DNA of 64,000 bases from Mucidula mucida (GCA_015501055.1 JADNYV010000001.1:2046001-2110000); one strand, 5' to 3'. Positions 9,200 through 20,608 are shown, numbered from the stretch's first letter. Program-made: numbers and translations. Notes: generated from the sequence alone by a model not told the origin.

Positions 9200-11605
9200 G
9201 ATTGCTAAGAATATGCCACCACACAAAATTCGGTGCCCAAGACAAATCGTCGATGTGTTGAGGGCTGTAGGGAAACTTGAATTCCACAAAGTTCAATCTG
9301 AGTGAAAACCAGGTGACGGTGACCATCTATACCGCATGTGTAGCGGGATACTGCTACAGACTTACTCGTCATGTTAAGAGTTGAGTAGTAAAGGTGGATA
9401 CAATAAACAAATCTTTCTGTTAATTCTTTTTGTATGCTACACAGAACCAAGAGCGTATTCTACATTGTCCGAGCATGGTACACATAATTGTATGAAGGCG
9501 CACTGTCAGGCGGAACTGGGTCTGCCATGGTGATGATGTGGATTGGAAATACCAGTTACGCAAATAGTGCTGGTACGTGGCACGGAAGGTCCCGGCGTCC
9601 AAATTGACGAGCCGTGCTGGTTCCACAACATGGTGTCGACGCGCTCTCGTCCCTTGGTTGTGCCAGATGTTCATCACTTGGTTGCACTGAGGAGATAAGT
9701 CAGGATGAAATAAGCAGAGGTGAAGGGTGCACTCACCATAACCACAATGATGAAAGGATCAAGATTGGGATAGCAGTAAATTGGAGCAGCCCATTACGAG
9801 CTGCTGTGTTCGACCCCGGGCTCCACGAAAAACGTGTCCATGTTCTCGATGGCGGAACGCATCTGAGCAAGCGATACTCGTTGGAACGGGTCGAGTCTGA
9901 GGATGTCTTGACCAGTTTACTGCACTCTGATGACATTTCTTGGGGGTGTTTTCGGTGATGAAGTCGGGATTGTTCAGGTATTCCTCGAAGAGAGGATCCG
10001 TTGACTGCGCCGAGTCCCAGGGGTATGAATCAGTTACGAGGTTGATCAAGATGATTCCCATAGACCAGATGTCGTTGTATCTGGGGAGATAGAACGGGCT
10101 GTAAGAGTCTAACCGGACACACTCTGCAAAAAATCAGGACAAAGACTCGGACTATCAAAGAAAGGAGGTACATACCCGGCGACATATACTCCAGCGTTCC
10201 CACACGCAACTGATCCGACACATCATCGCTGGTCGACAGCCCAAAGTCAGCCAAGAACACACTATGCCCATCACTGGAGGTAAGGATGTTCTCGGGTTTG
10301 AGGTCACGATGGTAAACGTCTTTGTCATGACAATACTGCAAAGCATCTATGACTTGGATCATAGTCGAGCGAATGAGCTCGTCATTGAACTTGTACTGGT
10401 GTTGTTGAATGCGGGAGTAGAGGTCGTCTCCCGAGCAGAGGTCAAGCAGGATGAAGGTGAATGGTCCGTCGACGATGCATTTGTGGAATGTTACGATGTT
10501 CTTGTGCTTGGTAACCCGCTCGTGTAGCTCTATCTCAGCAGACAGTAGCTTCTCTTCGCTGGATCCAAATGCGGGGGTTAACATGACCTTCACTGCATAG
10601 TGCGACGACGACGTGATATCCCATCCGCGATAGACGGCCCCAAAGCCTCCACTGCCGATGAGCTCCTCAAGATAGAGACGACCGTGGTCGACGAGAGCGC
10701 GGGTGAAGTTGGAAGAGTACGAGATGGCGCAAACATGGTGGATAGAATGGCTCAGAGCGTTGAGGACAGAGTATCAATCAATAGGCGGCAGAGTCAAATT
10801 ATGCTTCCAAAGTATGATTTGGTACGAAGCAAGAGATAGAAAGACCGATCGACAAGGAGCCTCTAGCTCTTATACTGCCTTTTTTTCACATGATACTCGA
10901 GGACGATCGGAGAAAGGCGCCACAGAGACTTGAGATGATACTGGGAGAGGCCCAAGGACGATATGTGGCAAAGACTATGGATCCGATAGCGGAACACTTG
11001 GTTCTGCCAAAAATGCGACTGCTGGTGTTCATTAAACTTGCTGTATTCCTCCATGGTCCCAAAATCCTTGTTGATGGTCGATTGAGTCGATCAGCGGAGG
11101 TGGCTGTGCATTAGTTTGGCTAGATGTCTCAGGATGTCTCCCACGGCTTCGTTACATCCGAGCGCCTCGACTGTCCGCGTAAAGAGAGGCCTACACAATG
11201 GAGCCTTCGACAATTTGTAAGTAAAAAACCGCCATCCTGGCGCCCCATAATCGGCAGCCCTCCGCCATTTTCCTCGCCATGTAGCCCTTACTGTGTGATA
11301 CATCACTACCTCCTCCCTTTTTCCGCTACAAAGATGACTTTGGACCGACGCCTAATTTGACCTTTCGAACGGGCAGGCGATCATATACCGTCTAGTAGAA
11401 GGAGGATAACGACGACGACGAAGATTAAGATAAGGAGTTTGATTCCGGAACGCATTTAGGGAACGCGGTGATGATGGACTTGAGGTTGATGAGGCCACAT
11501 TGATAAGTGGGAATGTCAGCTTCAAAGAATAAAATCGTGGCACGCTTTGGCCTTCCAACAATGATATAGGTCCTAATTGCTCCTCGCGATGCAGATTAGC
11601 AACTG
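9200..11605 (-). repeat. Kinase module copy A (first arm of an inverted pair with B; also matches C)
   Basis: The sequence from about 9200 to 11360 matches, in inverse orientation, about 18075-20250 (copy B). From about 9430 to 11605 it also matches copy C (about 47930-50530), in the same orientation. The shared unit covers the kinase gene, its upstream region including the GATGACTTTGGACCGACGCC stretch, and a 3' tail with AGAAAGATTTGT. Homology with C continues past the end of homology with B, to the TCGTGGCACG and CGCGATGCAG segments near 11540-11600. Relative to C, copy A lacks about 280 bp around 11450. Confidence 0.9.
9420..10736 (-). pseudogene. Ran1/Ksp1-like Ser/Thr kinase, copy A, frameshifted
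   Basis: Copy A of a small Ser/Thr kinase closely matching copies B and C. The ATG at 10736 starts MFAPSRTLP, but a one-base deletion relative to B and C near codon 9 breaks the frame. A long frame resumes from MKVMLTPAFGSSEEKL and holds [12 protein letters not shown] (catalytic loop), LADFGLST (metal-binding loop) and GTLEYMSP. The 52-nt intron is conserved. A further base is missing near 9943 (at TPIEMSSEC in the other copies), putting the C-lobe out of frame. The end also carries the -1/+1 indel pair shared with copy C. The tail exon reads IWHNQGTRARRHHVVEPARL, then ATYQHYLRNWYFQ. With at least two private frameshifts, it probably makes no full kinase unless the assembly is in error. Confidence 0.8.
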
Positions 11606-11734
11606 CAAAGTCTTGACGTTATCATCCTTCCTCCGACTCCTACTCGGGCTACTGTCCTATCACCCTCTATCCGCTTCGGCTACGTTTGGTCCCGGTACAT
11701 AAATCTCGAATCCACCCGGTAATACTATACCGAC

Positions 11735-12857
11735 ATAGACTACGCGACGCTCAACTTTAAAGAGATCATTCCTACGCTCAACGGGGCGGTCCTAGTAGTG
11801 ACCTTGAACAGGTCGAAGCAGTACGTATACGGGGAGCGTCGAGTTCTCATTAGTGCTAACACGTTGGAATAGGCGGAACACTTCAGCACTGGGCTCGCAG
11901 ATGAACTGGAGCGCATATTCCAGCTTGCGGACGAGGACGACCGTGTGCGCGTCGTTATCACTACGGCTGCGTCTGATGCGTCTGCGTATTGCTCTGGTGT
12001 ACGTGTTTATCAAAACTAAATTCGCGCGTTCAATGTGCTCTTTGCTAGGCTGATTTGACCACGGGATGGGGTGGCCTTGGTGGTAAAGGATCGCCATATG
12101 GTGTGTACCGCCATGTGATGGAGCTCATAATAGTCTGCAGAGACCCGAGAGCCCGGCGGGAAAGTGTCCCTGGCGGTATGCAATTGCAGAAAGATCACGA
12201 TTGCTGCTGTTAACGGGCATGCGGTCAGTAGCTTACCATTATACAACGACATGATGACAGGCTGGAGTGGGTATGACAGGAATACAGCTCCCCTACGACT
12301 TTCGCTTCGTCTGGGAGGGCGCCAAACTCGTGTTCCCTTTTGTCCGCCGAGGGATCGCACCAGAAGGTACTATTACTCACATCATCCTCTCCTCCCTCTC
12401 ACACACACACCTACACAGCCCTATCCTCCTTCTTCCTTCTCTCCCTCCTCGGCATGTCCCGCGCCAAAGCGCTCTCCTCTCCGGGACCGTCCTCTCCCTC
12501 ACCTCGCCGCTCCTCGCGGGGCTGTACTACGCTGGCATTCCAAAGCGGGAGGATGTGTTCCCCGGGGCGCTGGCGGAGAGTACGAGCCAGACGGCGGTGG
12601 CAATGACGAAGGGGTTGTTGGTGTACTGTCCCCCGGCGTTGGAGGAGGTGGTGGAGATGGAGTCGAGGACGTTTGGGATGCTGTCCAAGCAGGGCGATGC
12701 GAGGGAGGCAGGAAAGGCGTTTTTGGAGAAGAGGGCACCGAGGATGGCGGATGGGTTGGCCGTGTTGGAGAAAGCGGGCGAGTGGTATCCTTGGGTATGT
12801 GTGATTTCTGGCGTTTGTTTTGGTTGATTTATTGATTTCTTTGTGCAGTGGAACTGA
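11735..12857 (+). pseudogene. Enoyl-CoA hydratase/isomerase, 5'-truncated and frameshifted
   Basis: Remains of a crotonase-family gene (peroxisomal or mitochondrial fatty-acid beta-oxidation type). In order: TLNFKEIIPTLNGAVLVVTL, NRSKQ, then ELERIFQLADEDDRVRVVI, YCSGADLTTGW, RKITIAAVNGHA (oxyanion-hole region) and GVGMTGIQLPYDFRFVWEGA. Then come FPFVRRGIAPEG, LLSGTVLSLTSPLLAGLYYA and a C-terminal helix ending GEWYPWWN before the stop at 12857. Introns fall at about 11821-11872, 12001-12050, 12110-12156, 12223-12261, 12367-12418 and 12796-12848. No initiating ATG lies in frame: a TAA sits at 11722 and kinase repeat A ends just upstream. Two frameshifts are visible, after the first intron near 11880 and in the CTCTCCTCT stretch near 12475. 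The parts between are well conserved, so decay is recent or due to sequence error. Confidence 0.78.
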
Positions 12858-13015
12858 CAGGCCAAGTTGTAGGCGTTGTGTTGATGAAAGAATGGCCATT
12901 TTGTGTTTTTTTCCCTGAGGAAAGTCTCTGCCCTGCGTACCACGTGACTCTATATTGGCAAACGAGTTTCCGAGAGGCACTTTTGCAGGGACCATCATCG
13001 TCAGAATAGCACCCA

Positions 13016-13578
13016 ATGTCTTCTACCGTCAAGTCTGTTTCATTTGCGCTGCCTGCAGAGACGGATCCGAAGGAGAAGGAAAAGCAGACCTCGGCAGAGC
13101 CAAAAACAACAGAGTACCCGCCCTTTGTTACTTCCTACACCAAATTATTGATGTTCATTGAAGATCTTCCGACAAGTATTACGACGTTGCCTGTCCGCCG
13201 CTCCGCGACGTGACGTCCAGATACCCGAAATACCAAGTCTATGGCTACGCGATGACCACGATGGAAATCATGGACTGGGCGATCGAAAGGAAATTCCGCG
13301 AGGATATTCCCCCACCTGCATCCCGCCGCATAGATCCCGCCATCAAGGAAATCCTGAGGCTTCTCCCGTACAATTACAAGCCGGGTTGGGAGTTGATTCA
13401 GGTCATGGACTATGAGAAGGACAAGGCGGGCATGCCGTGTATATGTTTCTTCTTTGCGAGTAATGTCTCGGAACGGGCGAGGAGGCAGGCAAGGAGGAAG
13501 GACATGACCAAGAAGTACCAGGAGATCTTGGGTGTTACGGGCATGCCCAAGTGGTATACTCCCTTCGCAGCATCTTAA
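13016..13578 (+). CDS. Uncharacterised small protein
   Basis: I do not recognise a family. The first exon starts MSSTVKSVSFALPAETDPKE, is Lys/Glu-rich, and reaches TEYPPFVTSYTKLL. The second frame reads YPKYQVYGYAMTTMEIMDWA, then PYNYKPGWELIQVMDYEKDK and GMPCICFFFASN, with a very basic segment RARRQARRKDMTKKYQ, ending WYTPFAAS. They can be joined by a 68-nt intron from GTTCAT at 13153 to CAG at 13220, which gives TKLLIYPKYQVYG, but that donor is weak. Otherwise the second part starts at its own Met at 13210 and encodes 122 residues. Composition and Tyr/Trp content look like a real soluble protein. Confidence 0.5.
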
Positions 13579-14907
13579 GTGAGTCAAATCCTGACGGTTG
13601 TGCTCTTTGCTATGCTGACTTTTGCGTAGTCTGTCTATCTATAGTCCATTATCTTGCACTGCTACCTAGTCGCTCTCGAGGTTCACGTTGTATTTCAACA
13701 TATGTCTTCCCAATCCATTCAATATTTTCAAACCTTAACGTGCTCCGGCGGACTCAGTGCGTTCGTTGTTCACAACAGGTCCTTCGTTGATTCAATGATG
13801 CTATGAATGAAGTTGAACTCTTGCTCATTTACAGATTATGCATCGTGAACATTGATCTCTTGAGTGTTCTCAAACTTACCGAGGGTTGCTATCGTCTGCT
13901 ACCTCTGAGGCGGATACCGTTTATTGCTCCGATAGTCGGAAATCTTGGGACCTCCTCGTTCTCTGCATCACCTGCATCACGAATGGTGCCTACGACTTGC
14001 GCTGTGTCAACAACCATTCGGCTAGTTCAGTAGTACGTCGCTCGAAGATGTGCCTCCAATTTCAACCATTCTTCTGATGAAATGCGCCGCGGCTAATGAG
14101 TCTCGTCACTCCTAGACGGACTCTGTCCAACTACGACATGCCTGTCTGCTTTTGTCGCGCCTGAAGACGATCAAGGAACCAAGGGACTTCTTCACTTGCT
14201 GAATAGGCATGGAGGTGCTACCACCTCGAGTAAAGCATGACGCTGATAACGGGCGCTTTTAACTGGCTGTCGGCGACCGCCACTGTGTGGCGTTAGCAGC
14301 TTGGTTCTGCAGAAGCGATACTTTCACCTAGTCTCGTTGGGAAACGATACAAACTGGAGGAAGCTGCGAAAGCAAAAAGTGCAAACTGGATTGTGGCGTG
14401 CATCATCAACTTCGGGATTTGGAGTGTACGTGCTTCTATGTCTTCGTTTCTTTCTAGAAATGACTCGCTTTGCTGTGACCGCAATGAGTAACCGACATCG
14501 GGGATGCGGAATGCGATGATTCGGATGAACGCTCCAGTGGTTCTGGAGGACCCATGAGTGGCGTGGACGGATAATTTCGACCTCAACGGTAGTCATGTAT
14601 GCACCGCGTCGAGGTACACAGAAACGACAGTCGAAAAATCAGGTTTCTAGTCCGCCTCAACGCTCATACGTCCCGGATGAATTGATGACAATACGCAGCA
14701 GTCGGTGTTTGGTGTATGCTTTCAAAGTTGCTGGGCCCGGGCACGTGAATAATTTATCACAATAACCGGTACTACATAAAGCATTTTCCGCAATTACTAC
14801 CCGCATCCAAACGGTTACCGGAGATGCGCCTAGGCTCAGTTCTTATGCTATGGCCTTCGAAACTACTTAAACTTGAGTTCAAAGACTGCAGCGTCTAGCA
14901 CCATCGA
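13579..14907. other. Long stretch without a supported gene
   Basis: About 1.3 kb between the small hypothetical gene and epoxide hydrolase 1. Only short frames are present. Around 14330-14640 a plus-strand frame with KRYKLEEAAKAKSANWIV and later LEDPWVAWTDNFDLNGS looks protein-like but has stops and no start. It may be a relic of a gene I cannot identify. Confidence 0.35.
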
Positions 14908-16101
14908 ATGGATCCATCTCTCTACAAAGACGCGACTGTGTCTCGCAGCCTCAACTATCACTACTTTTCAGCTCCTGCTACAGATATCAGCAAACCCATA
15001 CTTCTTCTACTTCACGGTTTCCCGAGCACGTCGTGGGACTGGAAAGAACAAGTCTCGTTCTTCCGCAAAGAAGGGTATGGCCTCATCGTTCCGGATATGC
15101 TGGGGTATGGCGGCACGGCTAGTCCAGAGGATCCTGCCGCGTATCTATCTAGTTTGATCGTGAAGGACATGGTTGACATCCTGGACATTGAGAAGGTGTC
15201 GCAGGTTGTAGTTATTGGACACGATTGGTGAGGTTTACTGGCGCTGAGTGATTTTATTGAATGACCAAAGTTGAAGCGGTGCTAAAATCGCGAGCCGCCT
15301 CGCCAACTACTTCCCCGATCGCTTCATCGCGTACGCGTTCATGTCAGTAGCGTACGTCCGGCCTAGGACTGAAAATACGTACGAGGCAATGCTGGAATTC
15401 GTGCGTGCGGGGATACAGTTTCTTTCAATGCTATCACTAACACGATAATGGTTGCAGACAAAGAAAACCTTTGGTTATGAGCTGTTCGGTTACTGGCGTT
15501 TCTTCTCAGAGCCGGACGCGGTGAGGATTGTCGAGGATCACATGGACTCGTTCATTAGCGTACTGTACGGGAAGGACTCGCATGCCATGTCGCTCTACTT
15601 TGCGCCGCTCGGTGCACTCCGTGCGTGGCTGGCAGAGGATAAGAGGGCAGAACCCGCAGACTATCTAACAGCTGAGGTTTGTTGGCCACTCGCGCTCCCC
15701 GTATTGCCGTCTAACGAACTCTTCTCCAGGAGCGGGAATTCCACAAGAAGGAACTCCTCGATACTGGGATGACCGGTCCCTTCAACTGGTACAAGATCTT
15801 GACCTCTGGCCTCGATGCAGAGGATAACAAAGGTCCCCAATATTGCTTTTCCTGAGATCTGAGTGCGTGTTGACTTTTTATAGGCATCCCTCCCGAAAAT
15901 ATCGTTATAACAAAGCCGACATTCTTCGGTGGCGCTAAGAACGACCTTATTACGCGCGCCGATCTTCAATTGAAGGGTCTCAGCGAGACCTGCCCCAATG
16001 TCACATACCGCGAATTCGATGCAGGCCATTGGCTTCTCTGGGAAGCGAAGGATGAGGTGAATCAGGAACTGCTCAAGTGGATCCAGGGCTTGCAAATATA
16101 A
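14908..16101 (+). CDS. Epoxide hydrolase 1 (alpha/beta-hydrolase)
   Basis: A gene of about five exons for a soluble epoxide-hydrolase-type alpha/beta hydrolase, which opens epoxides to diols through an Asp nucleophile. It starts MDPSLYKDATVSRSLNYHYF. Motifs in order are LLLHGFPSTSWDWK (oxyanion-hole HGFP), GLIVPDMLGYGGT, VVVIGHD (nucleophile Asp), cap-domain ELFGYWRFF and FNWYKILTS (candidate Tyr), FGGAKNDLI (acid) and DAGHWLLWE (catalytic His). It ends LLKWIQGLQI. Introns lie at 15228-15276, about 15402-15456, 15675-15729 and 15831-15884. The splice after GHD gives GHDC rather than the GHDW of its two paralogs, because the base after the acceptor is C, not G. No signal peptide is seen, unlike paralog 2. 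It converges on paralog 2, with the two stops 46 bp apart. Confidence 0.88.
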
Positions 16102-16147
16102 ACGTATACTATGTACATTAGTTATACCGAGGACGCGACCTTCTTCA

Positions 16148-17411
16148 CTAAATAGAACCTTCAAGCCACTCCAACAAATCCTTGTTCACCTCATCTGTCT
16201 TTTGGATCATGACCCAGTGCCCTGCGTCGTAGTCTTGGAAAGTAAAGTCGGGTGCATATTTGAAGAACGCGGCGCGCATGAGCGCTACGACAGCCACGTA
16301 GTCTCGGGAGGCGCCAGCGAAAAATACTGGTTTTGTTATAGTCACGTTGGAATCTGGTATGCCTGCAACGTCGACGATTTAGCGTAGAACATAAGGAGAC
16401 AGTCGACGATTAAATACATACCCAAGTTGTCCTGTCTGTCAATGTCTGACGTCAAGATTTTGTACCAGTTAAGAGAAGCGGCAACGCCCGACGCGAGGAA
16501 CACCGATTTGGAGGTATTGTATTCCTAGTAGCAGACAGTGAGTATTCGAATTTCGAATGTCCTGTCAGCAACAATCATATCGTACCTCTGGCGATAGAAA
16601 GTACTCCGTCGTGGACTTGGACTCTAACCAAGCTTGAAGCGCCCCGATGGGCGACCAATGGGGAATCAACAATCGCGAATCTGTGGCGTACGAGAGGGAG
16701 AAGAGTCCATCAATGTTGTCGCTGACGATCTGAGGGGCATTGTCCTGGGAAAACAACGCCCAATATCCCCACTGGTCGTACCCAACGGTTTGTGATGACT
16801 ATAGAACACTGTTATCAAAACATTCGAATCATAGGCAAGTAAGCGTACTAACCTGATTCGAGAGCTCCGCATAGGTCGGTCCAGGGGGAGGCAAATATCC
16901 GACAGAAAAGAACGCGAACGCGAGGAACCTATCCTGGAAGTAATTCGCCAGCCGACCGTTTATTTTCGCTCCCCTAAAAAACAATTGAATCATCAGATTT
17001 GGTGATCAGAAGGAAAACCGACCAGTCATGTCCAATAGCAATTACACGTTGTACACCTTCATGATCCAAGATGTCGACGAGGTCCTTTGTAATGAGACTG
17101 CTCTTGTAGGCCTCCGTCTCAATAGGCCGAGCTGTACCCCCATATCCCAACATGTCCGGGACAATCAGCCCGTATCCTTGGTTGGAGAAAAACTCTATCT
17201 GGTAGCGCCAGTCATACGAGGAGCTGGGGAAGCCGTGCAGGAAGAGCAGATACGGCTTCGCGCCATCCTGGGGAGACGAGAAGTAGTAATGATAATTGAT
17301 ACCACGAGAGACGTTGAAATCTTTGTAAAACGACGGATCCGGGCTTGGTGCCGCAAGAACGCCACAGATCAGAACTAGGAGAGGGACGACGAAAGCGCGC
17401 AGAAGAGACAT
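16148..17411 (-). CDS. Epoxide hydrolase 2, secreted form (alpha/beta-hydrolase)
   Basis: Paralog of the convergent neighbour, with an N-terminal signal peptide (MSLLRAFVVPLLVLICGVLA, then AP). It is likely secreted or directed to the secretory pathway. The mature part reads SFYKDFNVSRGINYHYYF, LLFLHGFPSSSYDWRYQIEF, GLIVPDMLGYGGTARP and IAIGHDW with the nucleophile Asp, then GAKINGRLANYF after the first intron (about 16976-17023). Later exons hold GYDQWGYWALFSQDNAP, LNWYKILTSDIDRQDNL, VFFAGASRDYVAV and DAGHWVMIQKTDE with the catalytic His, ending LLEWLEGSI. All catalytic elements appear intact and the frame is open through five exons. This is the most intact member of the hydrolase set in the window. 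The fragment at 47618-47830 resembles this paralog's last two exons. Confidence 0.9.
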
Positions 17412-17894
17412 TGAGGGTTGAAGTTAGTTTAGTAGCTCTTTTATAGGCTTGCGCGCATGGACGGGAATGCCGAGTAAGTTGTGCCCGAAGGACTAACACT
17501 GACTAAACTCTCCGTCAGCATGTTAGTCAGTTTGTGCTCAGTGAGACTGCTTTGTCAAGTGTCTGAAGACGTCGTTCTTGCGTGTGAGTGTTCAATAGCG
17601 TCGCGTGTGCCCGGCACTGATGGGAGGAAGATGGAGGAGATGCGCATCCTGCACCTTTTACGAGACGAAGTGATGTGCCGGGATATCGGGACGAAGGAAA
17701 TGAAACCCATTCGAGAGTCGCCATTCCAAGTCGGACGATAATTTGTGAATTTAGTTTGACTCTGGTATGTCTGCGAGTTGGTTTAGCACGAAGATAAACA
17801 GTCGTCGATATATGCCTCGATTGTCGACACGTCAATGATTGATGAGTCTCCAGGGTGAAATTTTCGCAGTCTGAGTCTCTGCGGATCGGAATGC

Positions 17895-18074
17895 ATAGAA
17901 ATTATGGCATTACCGATACGGATAGATCTATTATATATGCATCCAGAGCAGTGAATCAGGCAGGTATAGCCACTCTTTCCTCTCCTTGGGTCTCGCGCAC
18001 AGCTAGCAATGATTGAGTCATGACGGAGATCGCCACATAAAGAACGGATTACGCTCAGGTGGGATCCGATAATG
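17895..18074 (-). pseudogene. Duplicated 3' end of VPS20 (direct repeat with 20669-20860)
   Basis: This roughly 180-bp segment is near-identical to the 3' end of the complete VPS20 gene, in the same orientation. It includes the final exon (VRETQGEERVAIPA-type coding with its stop), the preceding short intron and part of the exon before it, where it lacks about 10 bp present in the complete gene. Differences are few (for example TATTATATATGC against TAATATAC). It abuts kinase module B exactly where homology to modules A and C begins. It cannot encode a functional ESCRT protein. Confidence 0.85.
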
Positions 18075-20250
18075 GTCAAAACAGGCGTCGGTCCAAGTCA
18101 TGTTTGTAGCGAAAAAGGGAGGAGGTAGTGATGTATCACACAGTAAGGGCTACATGGCGAGGAAAATGGCGGAGGGCTGCCGATAATGGGGCGCCAGGAT
18201 GGCGGTTTTTTACTTACAAATTGTCGAAGGCTCCATTGTGTAGGCCTCTCTTTACGCGGACAGTCGAGGCGCTCGGATGTAAACGAAGCCGTGGGAGACA
18301 TCCTGAGACATCTAGCCAAATAATGCACAGCCACCTCCGCTGATCGACTCAATCGACCATCAACAAGGATTTTGGGACCATGGAGGAATACAGCAAGTTT
18401 AATGAACACCAGCAGTCGCATTTACTGGCAGAACCAAGTGTTCCGCTATCGGATCCACAGTCTTTGCCAACATATTGTCCTTGGGCCTCTCCCAGTATCG
18501 TCTCAAGTCTCTGTGGCGCCTTTCTCCGATCGTCCTCGAGTATCATGTGAAAAAAGGCAGTATAAGAGCTAGAGGCTCCTTGTCGATCGGTCTTTCTATC
18601 TCTTGCTTCGTACCAAATCATACTTTGGAAGCATAATTTGACTCTGCCGCCTATTGATTGATACTCTGTCCTCAACGCTCTGAGCCATTCTATCCACCAT
18701 GTTTGCACCATCTCGTACTCTTCCCAATTTTACCCGCGCTCTCGTCGACCACGGTCGTCTCTATCTTGAGGAGCTCATCGGCAGTGGAGGCTTTGGGGCC
18801 GTCTATCGCGGATGGGATATCACGTCGTCGTCGCACTATGCAGTGAAGGTCATGTTGACCCCCGCATTTGGATCCAGCGAAGAGAAGCTACTGTCCGCTG
18901 AGATAGAGCTACACGAGCGGGTTACCAAGCACAAGAACATCGTAACATTCCACAAATGCATCGTCGACGGACCATTCACCTTCATCCTGCTTGACCTCTG
19001 CTCGGGAGACGACCTCTACTCCCGCATTCAACAACACCAGTACGAGTTCAATGACGAGCTCATTCGCTCGACTATGATCCAGATCATAGACGCTTTGCAG
19101 TATTGTCATGACAAAGACGTTTACCATCGTGACCTCAAACCCGAGAACATCCTTACCTCCAGTGATGGGCGTAGTGTGTTCTTGGCTGACTTTGGGTTGT
19201 CGACCAGCGATGATGTGTCGGACCAGTTGCGTGTGGGCACGCTGGAGTATATGTCGCCGGGTATGTACCTCCTTTCTTTGATAGTCCGAGTCTTTGTCCT
19301 GATTTTTTGCAGAGTGTGTCCGGTTAGACTCTTACAGTCCGTTCTATCTCCCCAGATACAACGACATCTGGTCTATGGGAATCATCTTGATCAACCTCGT
19401 AACTGATTCATACCCCTGGGACTCCGCACAGTCAACGGATCCTCTCTTCGAGGAATACCTGAACAATCCCGACTTCATCACCGAAAACACGCCCATAGAA
19501 ATGTCATCAGAGTGCAGTAAACTGGTCAAAGACATCCTCAGACTCGACCCGTTCCAACGAGTATCGCTTGCTCAGATGCGTTCCGCCATTGAGAACATGG
19601 ACACGTTTTCATGGAGCCCGGGTCGAACGCAGCAGCTCGTAATGGCTGCTCCAATTTACTGCTATCCCATTCTTGATCCTTTCATCATTGTGGTTATGGT
19701 GAGTGCACCCTCCCTCTGCTTATATCATTCTGATGCGTCTCCTCAGCGCAACCAAGTGATGAGCATCTGGCACAGGCAAGGGACGAGAGCGCGTCGACAC
19801 CATGTCGTAGAACCAACACAACTCGTCATTTTGGGACGCCGGGACCTTGCCGTGCCACGTACCAGCACTATCTGCGAAACTGGTATATCAAATTCGCATC
19901 AGCCCCAAGACAGACCCGGTCCGACGTCGACCAATTCTGGTGCATGCTGAGCCCCAATCTGAGTCCTCGAGACGTGTTAGAGCGTCAATGCATCATCTGT
20001 TTATTCGACATGCAATCACCAGCATGCACCTTCATGGACAGTGCACTGCTATGCACAGTACGGCGGACAATGTATAATACACTGTTGGATCTCTGTAGCA
20101 TATAGAAAATAATGACAGAAAGATTTGTGTATCTCATCCACGCCGTGTGCCACACATAGAACGTGCGACTGACCAGCAAGTTGGTACTTGCCGCTAGCAC
20201 CCGTCATAGTAGGTACCTTGATTTCACTCGGAAACTCTGTGGAATACAAG
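18075..20250 (+). repeat. Kinase module copy B (inverted relative to A and C)
   Basis: The left boundary lies in the sequence following GGATCCGATAATGG of the VPS20 repeat. From there the sequence is the reverse complement of module A from about 11360 downwards. The unit includes the shared upstream region, the kinase, and a tail matching A through AGAAAGATTTGTGTAT and GGAATACAAGTTTCCC. Between this unit and VPS20 lie about 350 bp of unassigned sequence and an epoxide hydrolase fragment. Confidence 0.88.
18699..19950 (+). CDS. Ran1/Ksp1-like Ser/Thr protein kinase, copy B (most intact)
   Basis: A compact kinase of about 385 residues. Exon 1 (to 19260) starts MFAPSRTLPNFTRALVDHGR and carries the Gly loop IGSGGFGAVYRG, YAVKVM (ATP-binding Lys), a Glu-rich helix C, the catalytic loop [14 protein letters not shown], metal-binding LADFGLST and GTLEYMSP. 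After a 52-nt intron (19261-19312), exon 2 gives ECVRLDSYSPFYLPRYNDIW, SMGIILINLVTDSYPWDSA and DILRLDPFQRVSLAQMR. The APE-region SPEC, the NDIWSMGIILINL motif and the short C-lobe are typical of the Ran1/Ksp1 group. A second 48-nt intron (19699-19746) leads to a basic tail, WHRQGTRARRHHVVEP. The tail stops at 19950, but a one-base shift would give the longer ATYQHYLRNWY tail shared with copies A and C. All catalytic residues are present. Its substrate is unknown. Confidence 0.82.
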
Positions 20251-20608
20251 TTTCCCCACTACTTGGACAATTTCTCTTACACAGTTTGATTTCGAACGAC
20301 GATAAGAGGTTGGACCAGTCGTCAAGTATTTCACTTTTACCGAGGAGAAGAAAGACCCGAGGCCTGAGGGATCGGCTTAACTCCTGCTTGGTCTTGAGCG
20401 GCTTCTCCACTCCGGGGACAAGCGTGGAATAAAACACGCTCGGGGGGTTGCTGAGGGTGGAGTTTTCTCTGTTTCTCTCGTTGCAGCCACATACATATTG
20501 TGGCAAGAGAAGGAGCCAAACTTCAAAAACAATTGATTGCAGGCGTTTTGCTTTCGAGTTTCGTGGTGGCATATTGTTAGCGATCCGCCCGATACATCAT
20601 TGGAAAAA

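Noticed and set aside
20204..20572. A 122-residue minus-strand frame starting MPPRNSKAKRLQSIVFEVWL between kinase B and VPS20
   Set aside because: Half of it overlaps the end of the kinase repeat read in antisense; no family recognised. Treated as a chance frame.
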